Shown one piece after another: positions 26,684 to 36,939 of a stretch of 64,000 bases of DNA; position 1 is the stretch's first letter, and each line of letters starts with the position of its first letter. A program made the position numbers and the translations under genes. This DNA is from JADKHC01 sp047600805 (lineage in GTDB: Bacteria > Verrucomicrobiota > Verrucomicrobiia > Opitutales > Opitutaceae), in the NCBI GenBank assembly GCA_047600805.1, contig JASGKG010000001.1, positions 2,976,001 through 3,040,000 of the forward strand, read 5' to 3'. A model generated the notes under the pieces. That model was not told where the DNA came from, did no database searches, and was given only the letters and a program-made list of their open reading frames with translations.

Positions 26684-29581
26684 CTACGGAAATTTCACCT
26701 CAATCGCCTCACCCGCGTAGGTGAGGGTCTTCGAAGCCGATTTCTGCCCAGAACCAACGAGCACAACCGTGTATTGTCGCTTCTCCACCATGCCAGGGAA
26801 CGAACCTTCGCGCTCGCCGAGGCGGAGAGTTCGTTGAGCGTCATTCCAGCTCAGCTCGTACATCGCTCTCTCGCCGCGTTCGTAGGCATAGGTTTCTCCA
26901 TCGTCCTCATAGAGGGTGAACTTGCCGTCACGCCCCCGATAAATGCGGATCTCATATGGAGCGTCGGGCTTTTCGGTCGCGTATTGCACGGCAGGACCCA
27001 TCGGCACGATCGATCCGGCACGCACATAAAGTGGAAAACGATCGATCGAACATTGTTTCTTAACGGACTGACCGCCGGCCATTCGTTCTCCGCTCCAAAA
27101 ATCGAACCACTCGGTACCGGCAGGAAGCCAGGTCGTTACGGTGTTGTCGAGCGACTTCGACTTGCCCGCCAAGGCCCGACGTTCTGTGGGCGTTCGCCAC
27201 CCGAGTCGGAAATAACGCGCATAACTGCCTTGATGAAACTCCGCTTTAAAGGCGACGCCCTGCCCTTTTCTCAGGTTAACCTTTGCGCCCGCATACCGCT
27301 TGGGACCAAAGCTCCAGTCTTCAACGATCTGCTTGCCATCGACAAAAAGTCGGGCGCCGTCGTCATACTCCGCTCCCAACTCATACTCACCGTCTTCGGG
27401 AGCGGTAAGAGTCCCCTCCCAGCGCCCGGAGAAGTTGTTGAAATCATCCAGCCCTGGCGGCGGATTGGCGAGCGGTGGCCCGGGCCAATCGTGATCTACT
27501 TTAAGATCGGTCGTTTTTCCTGCCGGTTCATTGAAGTCGGTGCCCTTAAAGTACTGCACAGCCAACCCGGGCTGGCCATCGGGTGTACGAAGTGCCTCCG
27601 TGGGAATTGTCGCGGGCGGCGGGTCGCTCAAATGATACATCGCGCGAGTCACCGGATGGACCAGAAAGACGGGCCCGAACATGAAGGCGTCGTCCGTCTT
27701 CCGAACGTTGGCGTCGTCCGGAAAATCCAGCGGCAACCCGCGCATCATGGTATAACCATTCGCCGTACTCTGCCAGGCGAGCGAATAGATGTATGGCAAC
27801 AACCGATAACGCAGCTGAGCGGCCTCCAGCAGGGATCCGTATATCTCCGGCGCGAGGGTTTTGAAAACATACGGCTCGCGTTCGATGTTAGTACCGTGGA
27901 TGCGATAGATGGGGTTGAAAACTGCAAATTGGTTCCAACGCGCAAAGAGCTCCTGATACTCGGGATTCTTTTCCCCTTTCGGGTAGTTGACGAAAAATCC
28001 GCCGGTGTCCTGCGTCCAATAGGGCAATCCCGCCATCGCGACGTTGATCCCGCCCGAAATCTGATTTCTCAACGTTTCCCAACTCGCCGTCGTATCTCCA
28101 GACCACGGTAAGGCAGCATAGCGCTGCTGACCAGCCCACGCGGAACGGGTCAGAGTGAAAACGCGTTTATTGGAGGTGGCACGTTGGCCTTCGTACGTGC
28201 CTTGCGTCGTCACGAGGCTGTAGGGATTCAGATATCGCGTGAAATCGCCCAGAGCGTTTCGGCCAAGTCCTTTTATATCGCGCTCAACTTCACCCGCGTC
28301 GTGGCAAGCACCTCCGACTTCCACCTCTGTGCCGTCCATCCATAACGCATCGACACCGACATCAAGCAGCCCTGATTTGATGTGCTTAAAATAGATCGCT
28401 CGTCCTTCCGGGCTGTATGCGTCATAGACCCGCGCGTGTTTCGATATCCAGTGCAGCGGTTTGAAACGAAGTCCTTTCGCGTCCAGTTCCTTGGCGAGTA
28501 CAGTATCATCCCCAACCGACGGCCAGATGGAATTCATCAGCTTCACATGCAATTCGTCGTGGAGTGTCTTCGTTAGCCCGCGGGGATCTGGGTAGCGATC
28601 TTTATCCCAGATCATCCCGCTCCACGTTCCGTCTTTGTCCCCGCCCCAGTATTGCCAGTCTTGCACGATGTAATCCAACGGGAAGTTTTCTTCGCGAAAC
28701 TTTCGCACCACTTCGATAAGACGATCCTGCGTCTTATATCGCTCTTTGCTCATGAAGAGCCCGAAGGCCTGCTTGGGAAACATCGGCGCCGCGCCGGTCA
28801 GGAAACGATATCCCGCGATGACACCGTCCATCGTCTCGCTCGCAACGAAGTAATAATCCAAGCCCGCCGGCGCACTCTCCGCCCACAAAGTCGCGCCGCT
28901 GGCGTCGTCATTAAAGCTCATCTTTGAATAGATGTCCCACAAAATTCCATAGCGCTTCGTGGACATGAGAAACGGCACCACTGTCCCGATGTTCGTCTGG
29001 ACGAGAAGCACCCGCTTTCCCCGGTAATCCATGTAGGGCTGGTTGTACTGCCCAAGACCGTAGAAGGACTCGTCCGGGGCAGGCGTAAAATGATGGCTCA
29101 CCTCGTAGGTCCGTTCTCCGGCGATCGTTACCTCTTTTACCTCGTTCGGCTTTTCAATGCGCTCGTCGGCGATTTTAACGTCTCTGGAATCGCAGAACGT
29201 CAGCGCTCCTGTGGCTTTGTTCACCGTGACACGCACCTCGGCCGAACACACGGTTAACGCGGTGGATGTTTCCTGAACCGTCAGCGCAACCACGAGCGGC
29301 TTCGCGATCACAGCCAAGCTCGGCTGCTCCGTGAGAACGCGACCGAGGTTCGTGTTCACCCGAACGATGTTCGGAGCGTAGAATATCACGTTCTTCGTCA
29401 CACCGTCCACCCGCAGCTGCACTCCATTTTCAAGGCGAACGCAACCGAACCCATCGGCCCCCGCGGTAGCAACAACCTGCATTTGACCAGCTGCATCCAG
29501 CCCGGATGATGCAAAGCTCGTCAAGCCGAACCACATTGCCGCAACAACCCAAACATAGATCGCATTTCGTTGTTGTAACAT
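26684..29581 (-). CDS. GH31 alpha-xylosidase-like enzyme with PA14 insert
   Basis: A 965-residue secreted GH31 family protein. The nucleophile Asp is in ALWMDGTE (D416) and the acid/base Asp in PWSGDTTASW (about D496). The N-terminal beta-sandwich (about 35-270) and the C-terminal sheets are complete. A PA14 domain occupies about 668-800, which is the layout of Cellvibrio Xyl31A-type alpha-xylosidases as I recall, acting on xyloglucan oligosaccharides. Alternative: another GH31 specificity such as alpha-glucosidase. It sits 57 bases after the upstream GH43 gene and 59 before the GH3 pseudogene, within the same operon. Confidence 0.88.
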   Translation of the reverse strand: MLQQRNAIYVWVVAAMWFGLTSFASSGLDAAGQMQVVATAGADGFGCVRLENGVQLRVDGVTKNVIFYAPNIVRVNTNLGRVLTEQPSLAVIAKPLVVALTVQETSTALTVCSAEVRVTVNKATGALTFCDSRDVKIADERIEKPNEVKEVTIAGERTYEVSHHFTPAPDESFYGLGQYNQPYMDYRGKRVLLVQTNIGTVVPFLMSTKRYGILWDIYSKMSFNDDASGATLWAESAPAGLDYYFVASETMDGVIAGYRFLTGAAPMFPKQAFGLFMSKERYKTQDRLIEVVRKFREENFPLDYIVQDWQYWGGDKDGTWSGMIWDKDRYPDPRGLTKTLHDELHVKLMNSIWPSVGDDTVLAKELDAKGLRFKPLHWISKHARVYDAYSPEGRAIYFKHIKSGLLDVGVDALWMDGTEVEVGGACHDAGEVERDIKGLGRNALGDFTRYLNPYSLVTTQGTYEGQRATSNKRVFTLTRSAWAGQQRYAALPWSGDTTASWETLRNQISGGINVAMAGLPYWTQDTGGFFVNYPKGEKNPEYQELFARWNQFAVFNPIYRIHGTNIEREPYVFKTLAPEIYGSLLEAAQLRYRLLPYIYSLAWQSTANGYTMMRGLPLDFPDDANVRKTDDAFMFGPVFLVHPVTRAMYHLSDPPPATIPTEALRTPDGQPGLAVQYFKGTDFNEPAGKTTDLKVDHDWPGPPLANPPPGLDDFNNFSGRWEGTLTAPEDGEYELGAEYDDGARLFVDGKQIVEDWSFGPKRYAGAKVNLRKGQGVAFKAEFHQGSYARYFRLGWRTPTERRALAGKSKSLDNTVTTWLPAGTEWFDFWSGERMAGGQSVKKQCSIDRFPLYVRAGSIVPMGPAVQYATEKPDAPYEIRIYRGRDGKFTLYEDDGETYAYERGERAMYELSWNDAQRTLRLGEREGSFPGMVEKRQYTVVLVGSGQKSASKTLTYAGEAIEVKFP

Positions 29582-29638
29582 AAGAAGAAGTTTAAGGTCA
29601 GTTTAACGTCAGCAGATGATTCGTCGGCGCATGCTTTC

Positions 29639-31789
29639 TCACAGACCGGAGATTTCTTCCCAGCGAAACACCGCCCCATCTTTCCGGTCAGGGCGAGCGC
29701 CCGGCGATTCCGCCGAGTAAGGTTCGCCCGTGAGCGGATCGAGTCCGACGTACCGATGGGTTTTCAGCGAAAGCAGCATGCACTGCCCGCGCAGCATGTC
29801 CTGCCATTGAAAAAGGCTGCCGTCGGTCTCGGTTTTGCAGAGGCGAACGTCACCCGAGAGGCCGCGTCCGACGACGGTCACAAAACCGCTTCCATCCAAC
29901 GCCTCTAACGCGACACGACCGAAGCCGCGATCTTGCACGCGAAATTTGGCCGACAGGCTGGAACCTTCTTTGGATTTAGGGGCAGCCGAGTGGAGCATCC
30001 CATTTGGGTTGGCCCAAGCAAACGAACCATTGGCAAGGTTCTTAATTGTGATGACTTTCCCAATAGGTAGATTTTGGGCGCGGTCCGCCAGCGTTTCATG
30101 CACGCGGAACGCGCGGAAATCGGCGAAGCCGCCTTCGCGGCCTTTCACGTTATAGGCGAAGAGCGCGTAACGAACGCCCTGAAAGGTCTTCAGTTGGTAC
30201 GGCAAGCGTATCTCTTTTCCGATCGGAGCGAAATGCTCGCCATCTGCGCTAAAACTTAATCGCGCAAGATCGGCGTCGTAATCACCGCTCGCCCGCAAAC
30301 TGATCTTGGGCGAGGACAACGGCTGGTCGATCGTCTCGTCGGTCGATTGGTCGTAAAAGCGAAGATGAAAGCCACTTTCCTCCCGGATGATCCCGATCCA
30401 TGCACAAGGGACATTGAGCAGGCCAAGCCCCGCCACATCACCGAGCTGCAGCCCCGACGCATCGAGTATAACTGTGGCCGACGACTCAGGTCCGATCACG
30501 CGCTGCGTAAGCGTGTTCTTTGCGACAAGGAAATGCGCGGCCGCCATCGTGTGAAGACGCAGTGAGCCGGGGTTTTCGGCCAGCGACCATTTGCCGGCGA
30601 CGGGCACGTGATTCCATTGCCAGACCGGCTGGAGCTTAGAGCCCGAGAAATCATCGTTCCTTTGGTACGTGGCGGTTGGTTTTACTTTGGCGGCCACAGC
30701 GGGTTTCGTCCAAGTCCGTGGAGACCGGCCGAGATTGCCGGGTAGTCCGAAATACGGCCAGCCTTCCTGCCAAGTGACCGGAGACAGAAACGTCGTTCGC
30801 CCGACCGACTTGAAATCCATCATGGAAAATCCCCACCAGTCTCCGTTCGGCAAATCGACGATGCCGCCTTGATGTAGGGGCGCAGCGCCGAACGCATTTT
30901 CAGGAGGCCTTACAATGTCGAACTTCACGCCAGGTCCAGGAACCGGACTCGATTGGCCAGCGTTGCTGCACCACAGCCCCCGCTGCGTGCCCATCGTTTC
31001 TCGCGCACTGATCACCGTTGTTTCATACGGACCTTCAGGCCGGTCGGACCGCGCGCACTGCATCCTGCCAACCGGCGCATAATCCGCACTGATGATATAG
31101 TATTTTCCATTGATCTTGTAGAAGTGGTGCCCCTCACCCATCGCGCTGCCGCGTGGAATGATGACGCGCTCGCTTCCTTCGACAAACCCCGACAAATCCG
31201 ATTTGAATTCGATCATCTTCACCTCGCCGTAGTTGAAGATCGCATACACGCGGCCGTCGTCGTCGAACAGAACTGAAAGGTCGTGCAGACCTCGGTCGAA
31301 GCTGCGTTGCGTCCAGGGGCCAGCCGGATTCTGACTGGTGAACAGCTGCAGCCCATGACCATTCACATTCGAGAATATATAAAAGGTTCCGTTGCGGTAC
31401 CGAATACACGGCGCCCAAATTCCCTGCCCGTAAACATCGCGGCCATTTTCCAGCCGAAACTCAGGCCCAAGATCCAACTTTTCCGCCGCGTAGCTGAGAA
31501 ATTCCCAGTTCACCAAATCCTTCGAATGCAGGATCACTAACGACGGCATCGCGTGCATGGTCGTTCCGGCGAGATAGAAATCATCGCCGACACGGATCAT
31601 ATCGGGATCCGAAAATTCGTCGTAGAAAAGCGGATTGGTGTAGGTGCCATTGCCGTTATCCGGCATCCAGGTCGTGCGTGCCGCTGGTTGCGGCTCCGCT
31701 CCGCACCTGGTTCCCGCCAGCAGCCGGAGTACCGCCACCGTGATCATTAGAAACCGGATACAGACTCGAATCCTGTACGTCGCGCTCAT
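29639..31789 (-). CDS. GH43 beta-xylosidase/arabinofuranosidase with extra C-terminal domains
   Basis: A 716-residue secreted GH43 enzyme. The start is taken as the ATG at 31789 (signal peptide SATYRIRVCIRFLMITVAVLRLLAG); a GTG 17 codons upstream would spoil the signal. Catalytic triad candidates are the Asp in EFSDPDMI (base), the Asp in LHDLSVLFDDDG and the Glu in MGEGHHF (acid). After the five-bladed propeller (about 40-345) comes a beta-sandwich beginning NDDFSGSKLQPVWQWN, as in GH43 xylosidases. The last 140 residues (GKVITIKNLANGSFAWANPNG onwards) look like a beta-trefoil of fascin/ricin type, probably glycan-binding. Substrate, xylo- or arabino-oligosaccharides, is inferred from neighbours. 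Confidence 0.85.
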   Translation of the reverse strand: MSATYRIRVCIRFLMITVAVLRLLAGTRCGAEPQPAARTTWMPDNGNGTYTNPLFYDEFSDPDMIRVGDDFYLAGTTMHAMPSLVILHSKDLVNWEFLSYAAEKLDLGPEFRLENGRDVYGQGIWAPCIRYRNGTFYIFSNVNGHGLQLFTSQNPAGPWTQRSFDRGLHDLSVLFDDDGRVYAIFNYGEVKMIEFKSDLSGFVEGSERVIIPRGSAMGEGHHFYKINGKYYIISADYAPVGRMQCARSDRPEGPYETTVISARETMGTQRGLWCSNAGQSSPVPGPGVKFDIVRPPENAFGAAPLHQGGIVDLPNGDWWGFSMMDFKSVGRTTFLSPVTWQEGWPYFGLPGNLGRSPRTWTKPAVAAKVKPTATYQRNDDFSGSKLQPVWQWNHVPVAGKWSLAENPGSLRLHTMAAAHFLVAKNTLTQRVIGPESSATVILDASGLQLGDVAGLGLLNVPCAWIGIIREESGFHLRFYDQSTDETIDQPLSSPKISLRASGDYDADLARLSFSADGEHFAPIGKEIRLPYQLKTFQGVRYALFAYNVKGREGGFADFRAFRVHETLADRAQNLPIGKVITIKNLANGSFAWANPNGMLHSAAPKSKEGSSLSAKFRVQDRGFGRVALEALDGSGFVTVVGRGLSGDVRLCKTETDGSLFQWQDMLRGQCMLLSLKTHRYVGLDPLTGEPYSAESPGARPDRKDGAVFRWEEISGL

Positions 31790-31948
31790 GGGTGTCTGCT
31801 GAGGTGATAAAATATTAGGGTAAAATCGCCGGTTGAGCACCGCGTTTCAGATTCAGCCCTCAGAAGGAGGGACTGAGCGGAAACAAAGCAGATGCCGGCC
31901 AGACCGTTTGTCGATCCACCTTTCGTACTAACTATCGATCGAATAGCC
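31790..31948. other. Spacer within the operon
   Basis: 159 bases between the double esterase and the GH43 gene, the longest gap inside this operon. Nothing recognisable was seen. An internal promoter is possible but not visible. Confidence 0.3.
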
Positions 31949-33619
31949 TCAGCGGAAGATGCGCTGGGCAAAGTGATAGAGATTACTTCCCCACGTTTCC
32001 CCGTCATGGAAGTGGTCGTCGACGTTCCAGATGTGAGGCACGTCATGCTCTTTCAGGTAGCGGTGCACGCCTTGGGAGAAATTGATCAACCCGTCTTTGT
32101 TTCCGCAGGAAATATAGAGCAACTTGATCTGCTTTTTCGCAGCAGCGGGATCAGGAACCAACTCGGCGGGCGGCTTTGTATTCGGCGCCGCGGAGAACGC
32201 ACCGAGCCAGGCAAACGTGTCCAGATGGCCCAAACCAAAATTGAAAGTTTGCCCGCCACCCATCGAAAGACCTGCGAGCGCACGATGATCTTTGTCCTTA
32301 AAAACTGAATACTTCGCCTCGATCGCCGGAATCAGGCAATTGAGCAGGTCGCCCTCAAACTTCGCAAAGCTCGCCGCCTTTTCCGGCTCGAACGGATTAC
32401 CGATTGCTCGATCGTCGGCCATCGCTCGGCCGTTGGGCAGCACAACCACCATCGGAACGGCTTTCCCGTCGGCGATGAGATTATCCAAGATCACGTCAGC
32501 CTTCACGTATCCCGTCCACTCGAAAGGATCACCGCCAATTCCATGAAGAAGATAAAGCACCGGGTATTTCTTTTCAGCTGAATAACCAGCCGGCAGATAC
32601 ACGTTGGCTTTTCGCCGAGTGCCCGTCACCGTCGAGTCGTACTCAAACGTCTCGATGCGGCCCTTCGCAATGCCTTCGCGCGGCGCCTTGTATCCTTCCG
32701 GCGCTTCGGGGAGCGCACGGACATCGTCCGCAGCTAAAACGATCGGACGCGCAAAATTCGCGCGGGCACGCTCGGATGACGCCTGTTCCGGTTTTTCCGT
32801 CACGGCTACCGCTGGCACAGGTTCGGCCGGTTTGACAGCGGCAGGCTTGTTCTGATCGTTCACCGACTCTTCGATGAGCGTCGCCACACCACGCGGGTCC
32901 TCTTGTTGGGCAACATGGCCGCCGGGAAACGTGCGAATCGTCCAGCCACGCGCTACCGCGTTTTGCCAGCTCTTGTCCTTCGCAGCGCGTTCTTCAGCCG
33001 ATTTGCCCTTCGGAATAAACGCCACGTAGGTCACGGGCAGCTTCAACGCCACTGGATTTTTGTAGGAGACGGGCTGGTTAAAACATTTGATCGATTGAGC
33101 GACGTTGTGCGGCGGCGGAGTATCGGGCTTGACCCACGGGACCTGCATCATGCCGTCCGAAATGTTGGCCCCAGGCGGACGCGCACCACCGAACAAGTCC
33201 CAAATGGACTGGCCGTCGTCGGGCACCGCTGCGTCGAGGAAAACGACGTGCCGGATGCGCTCAGGAATGCGATCCATCACACCCGTGATCACCATGCCGC
33301 CATAACTGTGGCCCGTCAAAACCACGTCATTCAGATCTTCGAACAGAATCAAATTCACGACATCGTTGATGTGCGTCTGGAGGTCGACATGCGGGCCGTT
33401 CAAATGCATGCGCTCCCCTAAACCAGTCAACGTGACGCGATAGACCGTATGCCCGTCGTCGGTGAGACATTTGCCGGTACGTTTCCATTCCCAGCCACCG
33501 GCCGTCGCGCCGTGAACGACGACAAAAGTATATTTGCTCGCCGTTTCCGCCGCGCTAAGGCCTGCCGAGAAGATTGTAACCAACAAAAGTAAGATAAAAG
33601 ATACCAGTTTCGTTCTCAT
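31949..33619 (-). CDS. Two-domain esterase: alpha/beta hydrolase fused to CE1-like feruloyl/acetyl esterase
   Basis: A 556-residue secreted protein of two alpha/beta hydrolase domains. Domain 1 (about 28-250) matches short-chain EstA/salicylate-esterase-type hydrolases: YTFVVVHGATAGGWEW and the nucleophile elbow GHSYGG (S105), with a His in FPGGHVAQ. A Pro/Val/Ala/Glu linker (about 258-295) leads to domain 2, a CE1/esterase-D-like domain with LYLLHGIGGDPFEW, nucleophile elbow GLSMGG (S452) and a His in DDHFHDGETW. Domain 2 is the type that removes feruloyl or acetyl groups from xylan. The role of domain 1 is unclear. The start at 33619 (MRTKLVSFILLLLVTIF) gives a good signal peptide. It begins 23 bases after the GH51 stop. 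Confidence 0.85.
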   Translation of the reverse strand: MRTKLVSFILLLLVTIFSAGLSAAETASKYTFVVVHGATAGGWEWKRTGKCLTDDGHTVYRVTLTGLGERMHLNGPHVDLQTHINDVVNLILFEDLNDVVLTGHSYGGMVITGVMDRIPERIRHVVFLDAAVPDDGQSIWDLFGGARPPGANISDGMMQVPWVKPDTPPPHNVAQSIKCFNQPVSYKNPVALKLPVTYVAFIPKGKSAEERAAKDKSWQNAVARGWTIRTFPGGHVAQQEDPRGVATLIEESVNDQNKPAAVKPAEPVPAVAVTEKPEQASSERARANFARPIVLAADDVRALPEAPEGYKAPREGIAKGRIETFEYDSTVTGTRRKANVYLPAGYSAEKKYPVLYLLHGIGGDPFEWTGYVKADVILDNLIADGKAVPMVVVLPNGRAMADDRAIGNPFEPEKAASFAKFEGDLLNCLIPAIEAKYSVFKDKDHRALAGLSMGGGQTFNFGLGHLDTFAWLGAFSAAPNTKPPAELVPDPAAAKKQIKLLYISCGNKDGLINFSQGVHRYLKEHDVPHIWNVDDHFHDGETWGSNLYHFAQRIFR

Positions 33620-33642
33620 AAAGTATTCAGGTCGCATTGCAG

Positions 33643-35190
33643 TTACGGGGAGACGGCGCGCTCCAGACCAACGACGATCTGCGTGAATGAATGGGCCGGG
33701 AAAGCATGGCGAAACGCCCCATCCTTCATCGAAATTTTATCCACCTTGGGCGCATAGCTTTCGCGCGCTTCGTAAGTGTAGGGTTTGTTCAATACATCTT
33801 CACTCGTAATCGAATTCACCTTCGCGGAATCGCCGAACGAGCCGCTGACACAGCGGACCTCTGTCTCGATCGCTTCGTCTTTGTGCCGGTTTACGACATT
33901 GATGACAACCTGCTTCGCTTCTTTGTCATACACAGCCGAAACGTCGAGATATGGAATGAGCGAATAGTGATCGCTCGTGCGAAAGGTGTCGCAATTGACC
34001 GAGACATCCAAGGCTGCCCCCCGGCACCGGGTCGAAAACAGTTTGAAGGCATAGAACGTCGGCGATTTGTAGGTGGCGTCCGTTTTGGCATCACGGCTCA
34101 GCAGCGACGTCAGCAGCGTGTAGTTGGCCATTTTCACCACATCCGAGTGTCGGATGAATGCATTGAAATACTGCGCAAGCGCCAATGTCGACAAATGCCC
34201 TCCGCGAAACGGCGGCGCCCACTCATCAACCGAGATATACATCGGCTTTTTCTTTTTGATCGCATCGACGGCTTTGATCTGGCCAGCGATGATAGCGATG
34301 CGTTCCTCCAGATCGAGTCCACGCTCGCCCATGAAAACATAATAGTCGTCCGACGGGTCCCAATAGCGATGCATGGAAACGTAGTCAGCGATTCCATACA
34401 GGCCCTTTACCACCGTCCAGGTCCATTCTATCCAATCAAGATTATCCTGATAATTCGACGGGCCGTTGGCGATAAACTCTAGTTTAGTTCCCGGTGAACT
34501 CAGCCGCATGACCTTGGCAGCCTCGACAGCAAACTTCACGTAATCCTCGGCGTTTTTATGTCCAAGAATCCAAGGAGCGCCGTCCACTTCGTTGCCGAGG
34601 CACCAGTATTTGATGCCGTAGGGCTCGGGATGGCCATACTCGGCGCGTTTATCGGCCCAGTAAGTGCCGGTCGGCGCATTGCAGTACTGCACCCAATAGC
34701 GCGCGTCATCGAGCGTGCCGGTGCCCATGTTGATGCAAACGACGTTTTCTGTACCTATCAATTTGTTTAACTCCACCCACTCGTCCGTGCCCACTTGGTT
34801 CGGCTCGACCACGCCCCAGGCGAGTTCCATGCGCTTCGGTCGTTTCTCCTTCGGACCAAGTCCGTCGCGCCAATCGTAACCGGCGACAAAATTGCCGCCG
34901 GGCCAGCGCATTTGGGTGAGTCGCAACTCGCGCGCCGCATCCAGCATGTCGGTGCGAAACCCGTTCTTATCGGCCAAAGGCGACTTCGGGTCGTACAGCG
35001 GACCGTAGAGCGTGTTGAATTTCATCTCGGGCCGATTGAATCCAATCGGCTCCGTGAACACGCCGTAAATGCGAGGGTCTATATCGGCGACGCAACGATC
35101 GACATCGATTTTAATCGTAGCCGTTCCGGCACAGAGACCGAGTGGTGTGAGCGAGCACAACAGTCCCAAAAACAACGAGTGGGTTTTCAT
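33643..35190 (-). CDS. GH51 alpha-L-arabinofuranosidase, intact
   Basis: A 515-residue secreted GH51 enzyme that removes arabinofuranosyl side chains from arabinoxylan or arabinan. Acid/base Glu is in CLGNEVDG (E201) and the nucleophile Glu in ISVDEW (E323); MRWPGGNFVAGYDW and SMHRYW are other family signatures. The start at 35190 gives a signal peptide (to about residue 21, GLCAG). This is the working paralogue of the broken GH51 in the same operon, though that one is larger and of another subgroup. It starts 31 bases after the GH43-CBM6 stop. Confidence 0.92.
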   Translation of the reverse strand: MKTHSLFLGLLCSLTPLGLCAGTATIKIDVDRCVADIDPRIYGVFTEPIGFNRPEMKFNTLYGPLYDPKSPLADKNGFRTDMLDAARELRLTQMRWPGGNFVAGYDWRDGLGPKEKRPKRMELAWGVVEPNQVGTDEWVELNKLIGTENVVCINMGTGTLDDARYWVQYCNAPTGTYWADKRAEYGHPEPYGIKYWCLGNEVDGAPWILGHKNAEDYVKFAVEAAKVMRLSSPGTKLEFIANGPSNYQDNLDWIEWTWTVVKGLYGIADYVSMHRYWDPSDDYYVFMGERGLDLEERIAIIAGQIKAVDAIKKKKPMYISVDEWAPPFRGGHLSTLALAQYFNAFIRHSDVVKMANYTLLTSLLSRDAKTDATYKSPTFYAFKLFSTRCRGAALDVSVNCDTFRTSDHYSLIPYLDVSAVYDKEAKQVVINVVNRHKDEAIETEVRCVSGSFGDSAKVNSITSEDVLNKPYTYEARESYAPKVDKISMKDGAFRHAFPAHSFTQIVVGLERAVSP

Positions 35191-35221
35191 ATAAGGATGC
35201 ACATTTGCGACAACCACGGAT

Positions 35222-36568
35222 TTACTCCTGAAACTGGATCCAATCGATATCGGCAATCGTCCTCTCTTTCGCAATCACCACGATATCATGTACTCCAGCG
35301 GGAATCCCGGCGAGTTTAGCCTCATGGATTTCCAACTTTGAACTCCTTGGAATTTTGATTTGGCCGATCTTCGAGCCAGCCACACCGTCCTGGCGAATTT
35401 CAATTTCTCCGCCTGTTGCGGACGAGGCGCTCATCCTAACCAGGAGAAAGGCTCCCTTCCCAAAATCGACTTCGTTGAATCGGACCCACGCCCCCGGACC
35501 GGTTATCGATACCTTCCATCCCTTCTTCGGATCGGCGGAATCGACGAATGACAGCGCTACACCCGCCTTGCTCGTTTCACTGTATCGGTCAATTTGGATC
35601 TGCTCGGTTGCCTTCACCACGCCCACTCCGCGCAACGTCGGCACGACCTTACGAATCGTCCCGTCATCATTAAAGTACAGGCGGTCCGCACGGACCGATC
35701 TGTTTTTGTCACAATCGGGCGATAAATCCTTATCGTGATAAAACAAATACCACTGGCCTTGATACTCCACGATGGACTGATGAACCGTCCAACAGCCGCT
35801 AGCCGCCTCATCCAAAATCACTCCCGCCGGCGTGAACGGCCCCAATGGATTTTTGCTGGTCGCGTACTCCAGCCGCTCGATTTTATTCTCCACATGCGGA
35901 TACGTGAGATAGTAGGTCCCGTTCCGCTCGAAGACAAAGGGCCCCTCCAATAAGCCACGCGTCGGAAGGTTGGCGATCTCCAGAGCGGGGCCCTCCAACG
36001 CAGTGAAATCGCGGTTTAGTTTACCCACGAAAATTTTTCGTGCGGAATAATACAGATACGCACTGCCGTCTTTGTCGACAAGTACACAGGGATCAATACC
36101 TCGCACGCCTTCGATAGGCACGGGCCGCGGAATGAATGGCCCTTCTGGTTTATCCGCTGTGGCGACTCCTATTCTGAAGCCACCGGTCTTCGCAATCGCA
36201 GGAAATATAAAGTTATATTTTCCGTTATAAAATACACAGTCGGGCGCCCACAGGCTATACGTGCTGGCGTCGACCCAAGGCACCTCCGTTTGACGAACAA
36301 TGACCCCATGGTCCTTCCAGCCAGTGAGATCTTCCGACGAGAAAACATGATAATCCTCCATGCAAAACCATCCAGGCCGCCCCTTGGACTCCCTGGCCGC
36401 AACGTCATGCGAGGGGTAAACAAAAATCCTACCTTCGAATACCCTGGCCGACGGATCAGCCGTGAATTGGTCCATCACCAGCGGATTCGTTGCGAAGGCG
36501 CTCTCTGCCAGCAGCACTTCCAGAGCAAATAGCACCGCAATCCGATATCCGCACTGGATCTTTTTCAT
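35222..36568 (-). CDS. GH43 with C-terminal CBM6
   Basis: A 448-residue secreted enzyme, first gene of the minus-strand glycosidase operon. GH43 propeller residues: Asp in TADPSARVF (base), Asp in RGIDPCVLVDKDG, and Glu in GLLEGPFVF (acid). The C-terminal 125 residues (VGVVKATEQIQIDRYSE to IADIDWIQF) form a CBM6, a xylan-binding module. This architecture is typical of arabinoxylan arabinofuranohydrolases and xylosidases. The ATG at 36568 with signal peptide KKIQCGYRIAVLFALEVLLAESAFA is preferred; a longer frame upstream is probably leader. Confidence 0.9.
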   Translation of the reverse strand: MKKIQCGYRIAVLFALEVLLAESAFATNPLVMDQFTADPSARVFEGRIFVYPSHDVAARESKGRPGWFCMEDYHVFSSEDLTGWKDHGVIVRQTEVPWVDASTYSLWAPDCVFYNGKYNFIFPAIAKTGGFRIGVATADKPEGPFIPRPVPIEGVRGIDPCVLVDKDGSAYLYYSARKIFVGKLNRDFTALEGPALEIANLPTRGLLEGPFVFERNGTYYLTYPHVENKIERLEYATSKNPLGPFTPAGVILDEAASGCWTVHQSIVEYQGQWYLFYHDKDLSPDCDKNRSVRADRLYFNDDGTIRKVVPTLRGVGVVKATEQIQIDRYSETSKAGVALSFVDSADPKKGWKVSITGPGAWVRFNEVDFGKGAFLLVRMSASSATGGEIEIRQDGVAGSKIGQIKIPRSSKLEIHEAKLAGIPAGVHDIVVIAKERTIADIDWIQFQE

Positions 36569-36939
36569 CCCACGGAAGCACCCAACGCTCGGTAGAGCAG
36601 ATACGCCAACCCGATTTGCGAACTCCTCCCGCTGTCGCGCAGAGCTTCCGGCCACCGTCTCGCTGGCGTGTGGTGCCAAAGCGTGCGCGGAATTTTTAAT
36701 AGCGGTACTATCTGGTTGTATAAACGCACGTGCCATAACTAATCCGGCCACACATTTCTTCAGAGCCCACATGGGCGAGAAATGACATCATCGATGCTGT
36801 TCTGGAGCCGCAAGAATTTCGAGGTTGAAAAGCGGTCAAACAGTTTTCGCGCGGCGTAACATGAGCCGGGGCGTCTCTCTTCGTGACACATATTCTCCAA
36901 GCTCACCTTGCAGTTCACTTGGCCCTTCGCCCTGTTGCT
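36569..36939. promoter_or_regulatory. Leader and promoter region of the glycosidase operon
   Basis: About 370 bases between the receptor terminator and the GH43-CBM6 start. Since the terminator isolates the receptor, the operon's promoter should lie here, read leftward. A TTGACC is present on the minus strand near 36833, but no matching -10 at good spacing, so no exact site is called. The 14-bp palindrome found near the receptor and symporter promoters is not present. Confidence 0.4.

Noticed and set aside
26774..28111. 445-codon plus-strand open frame opposite the GH31 gene
   Set aside because: It is an antisense shadow without any known domain. GH31 motifs on the other strand are complete.
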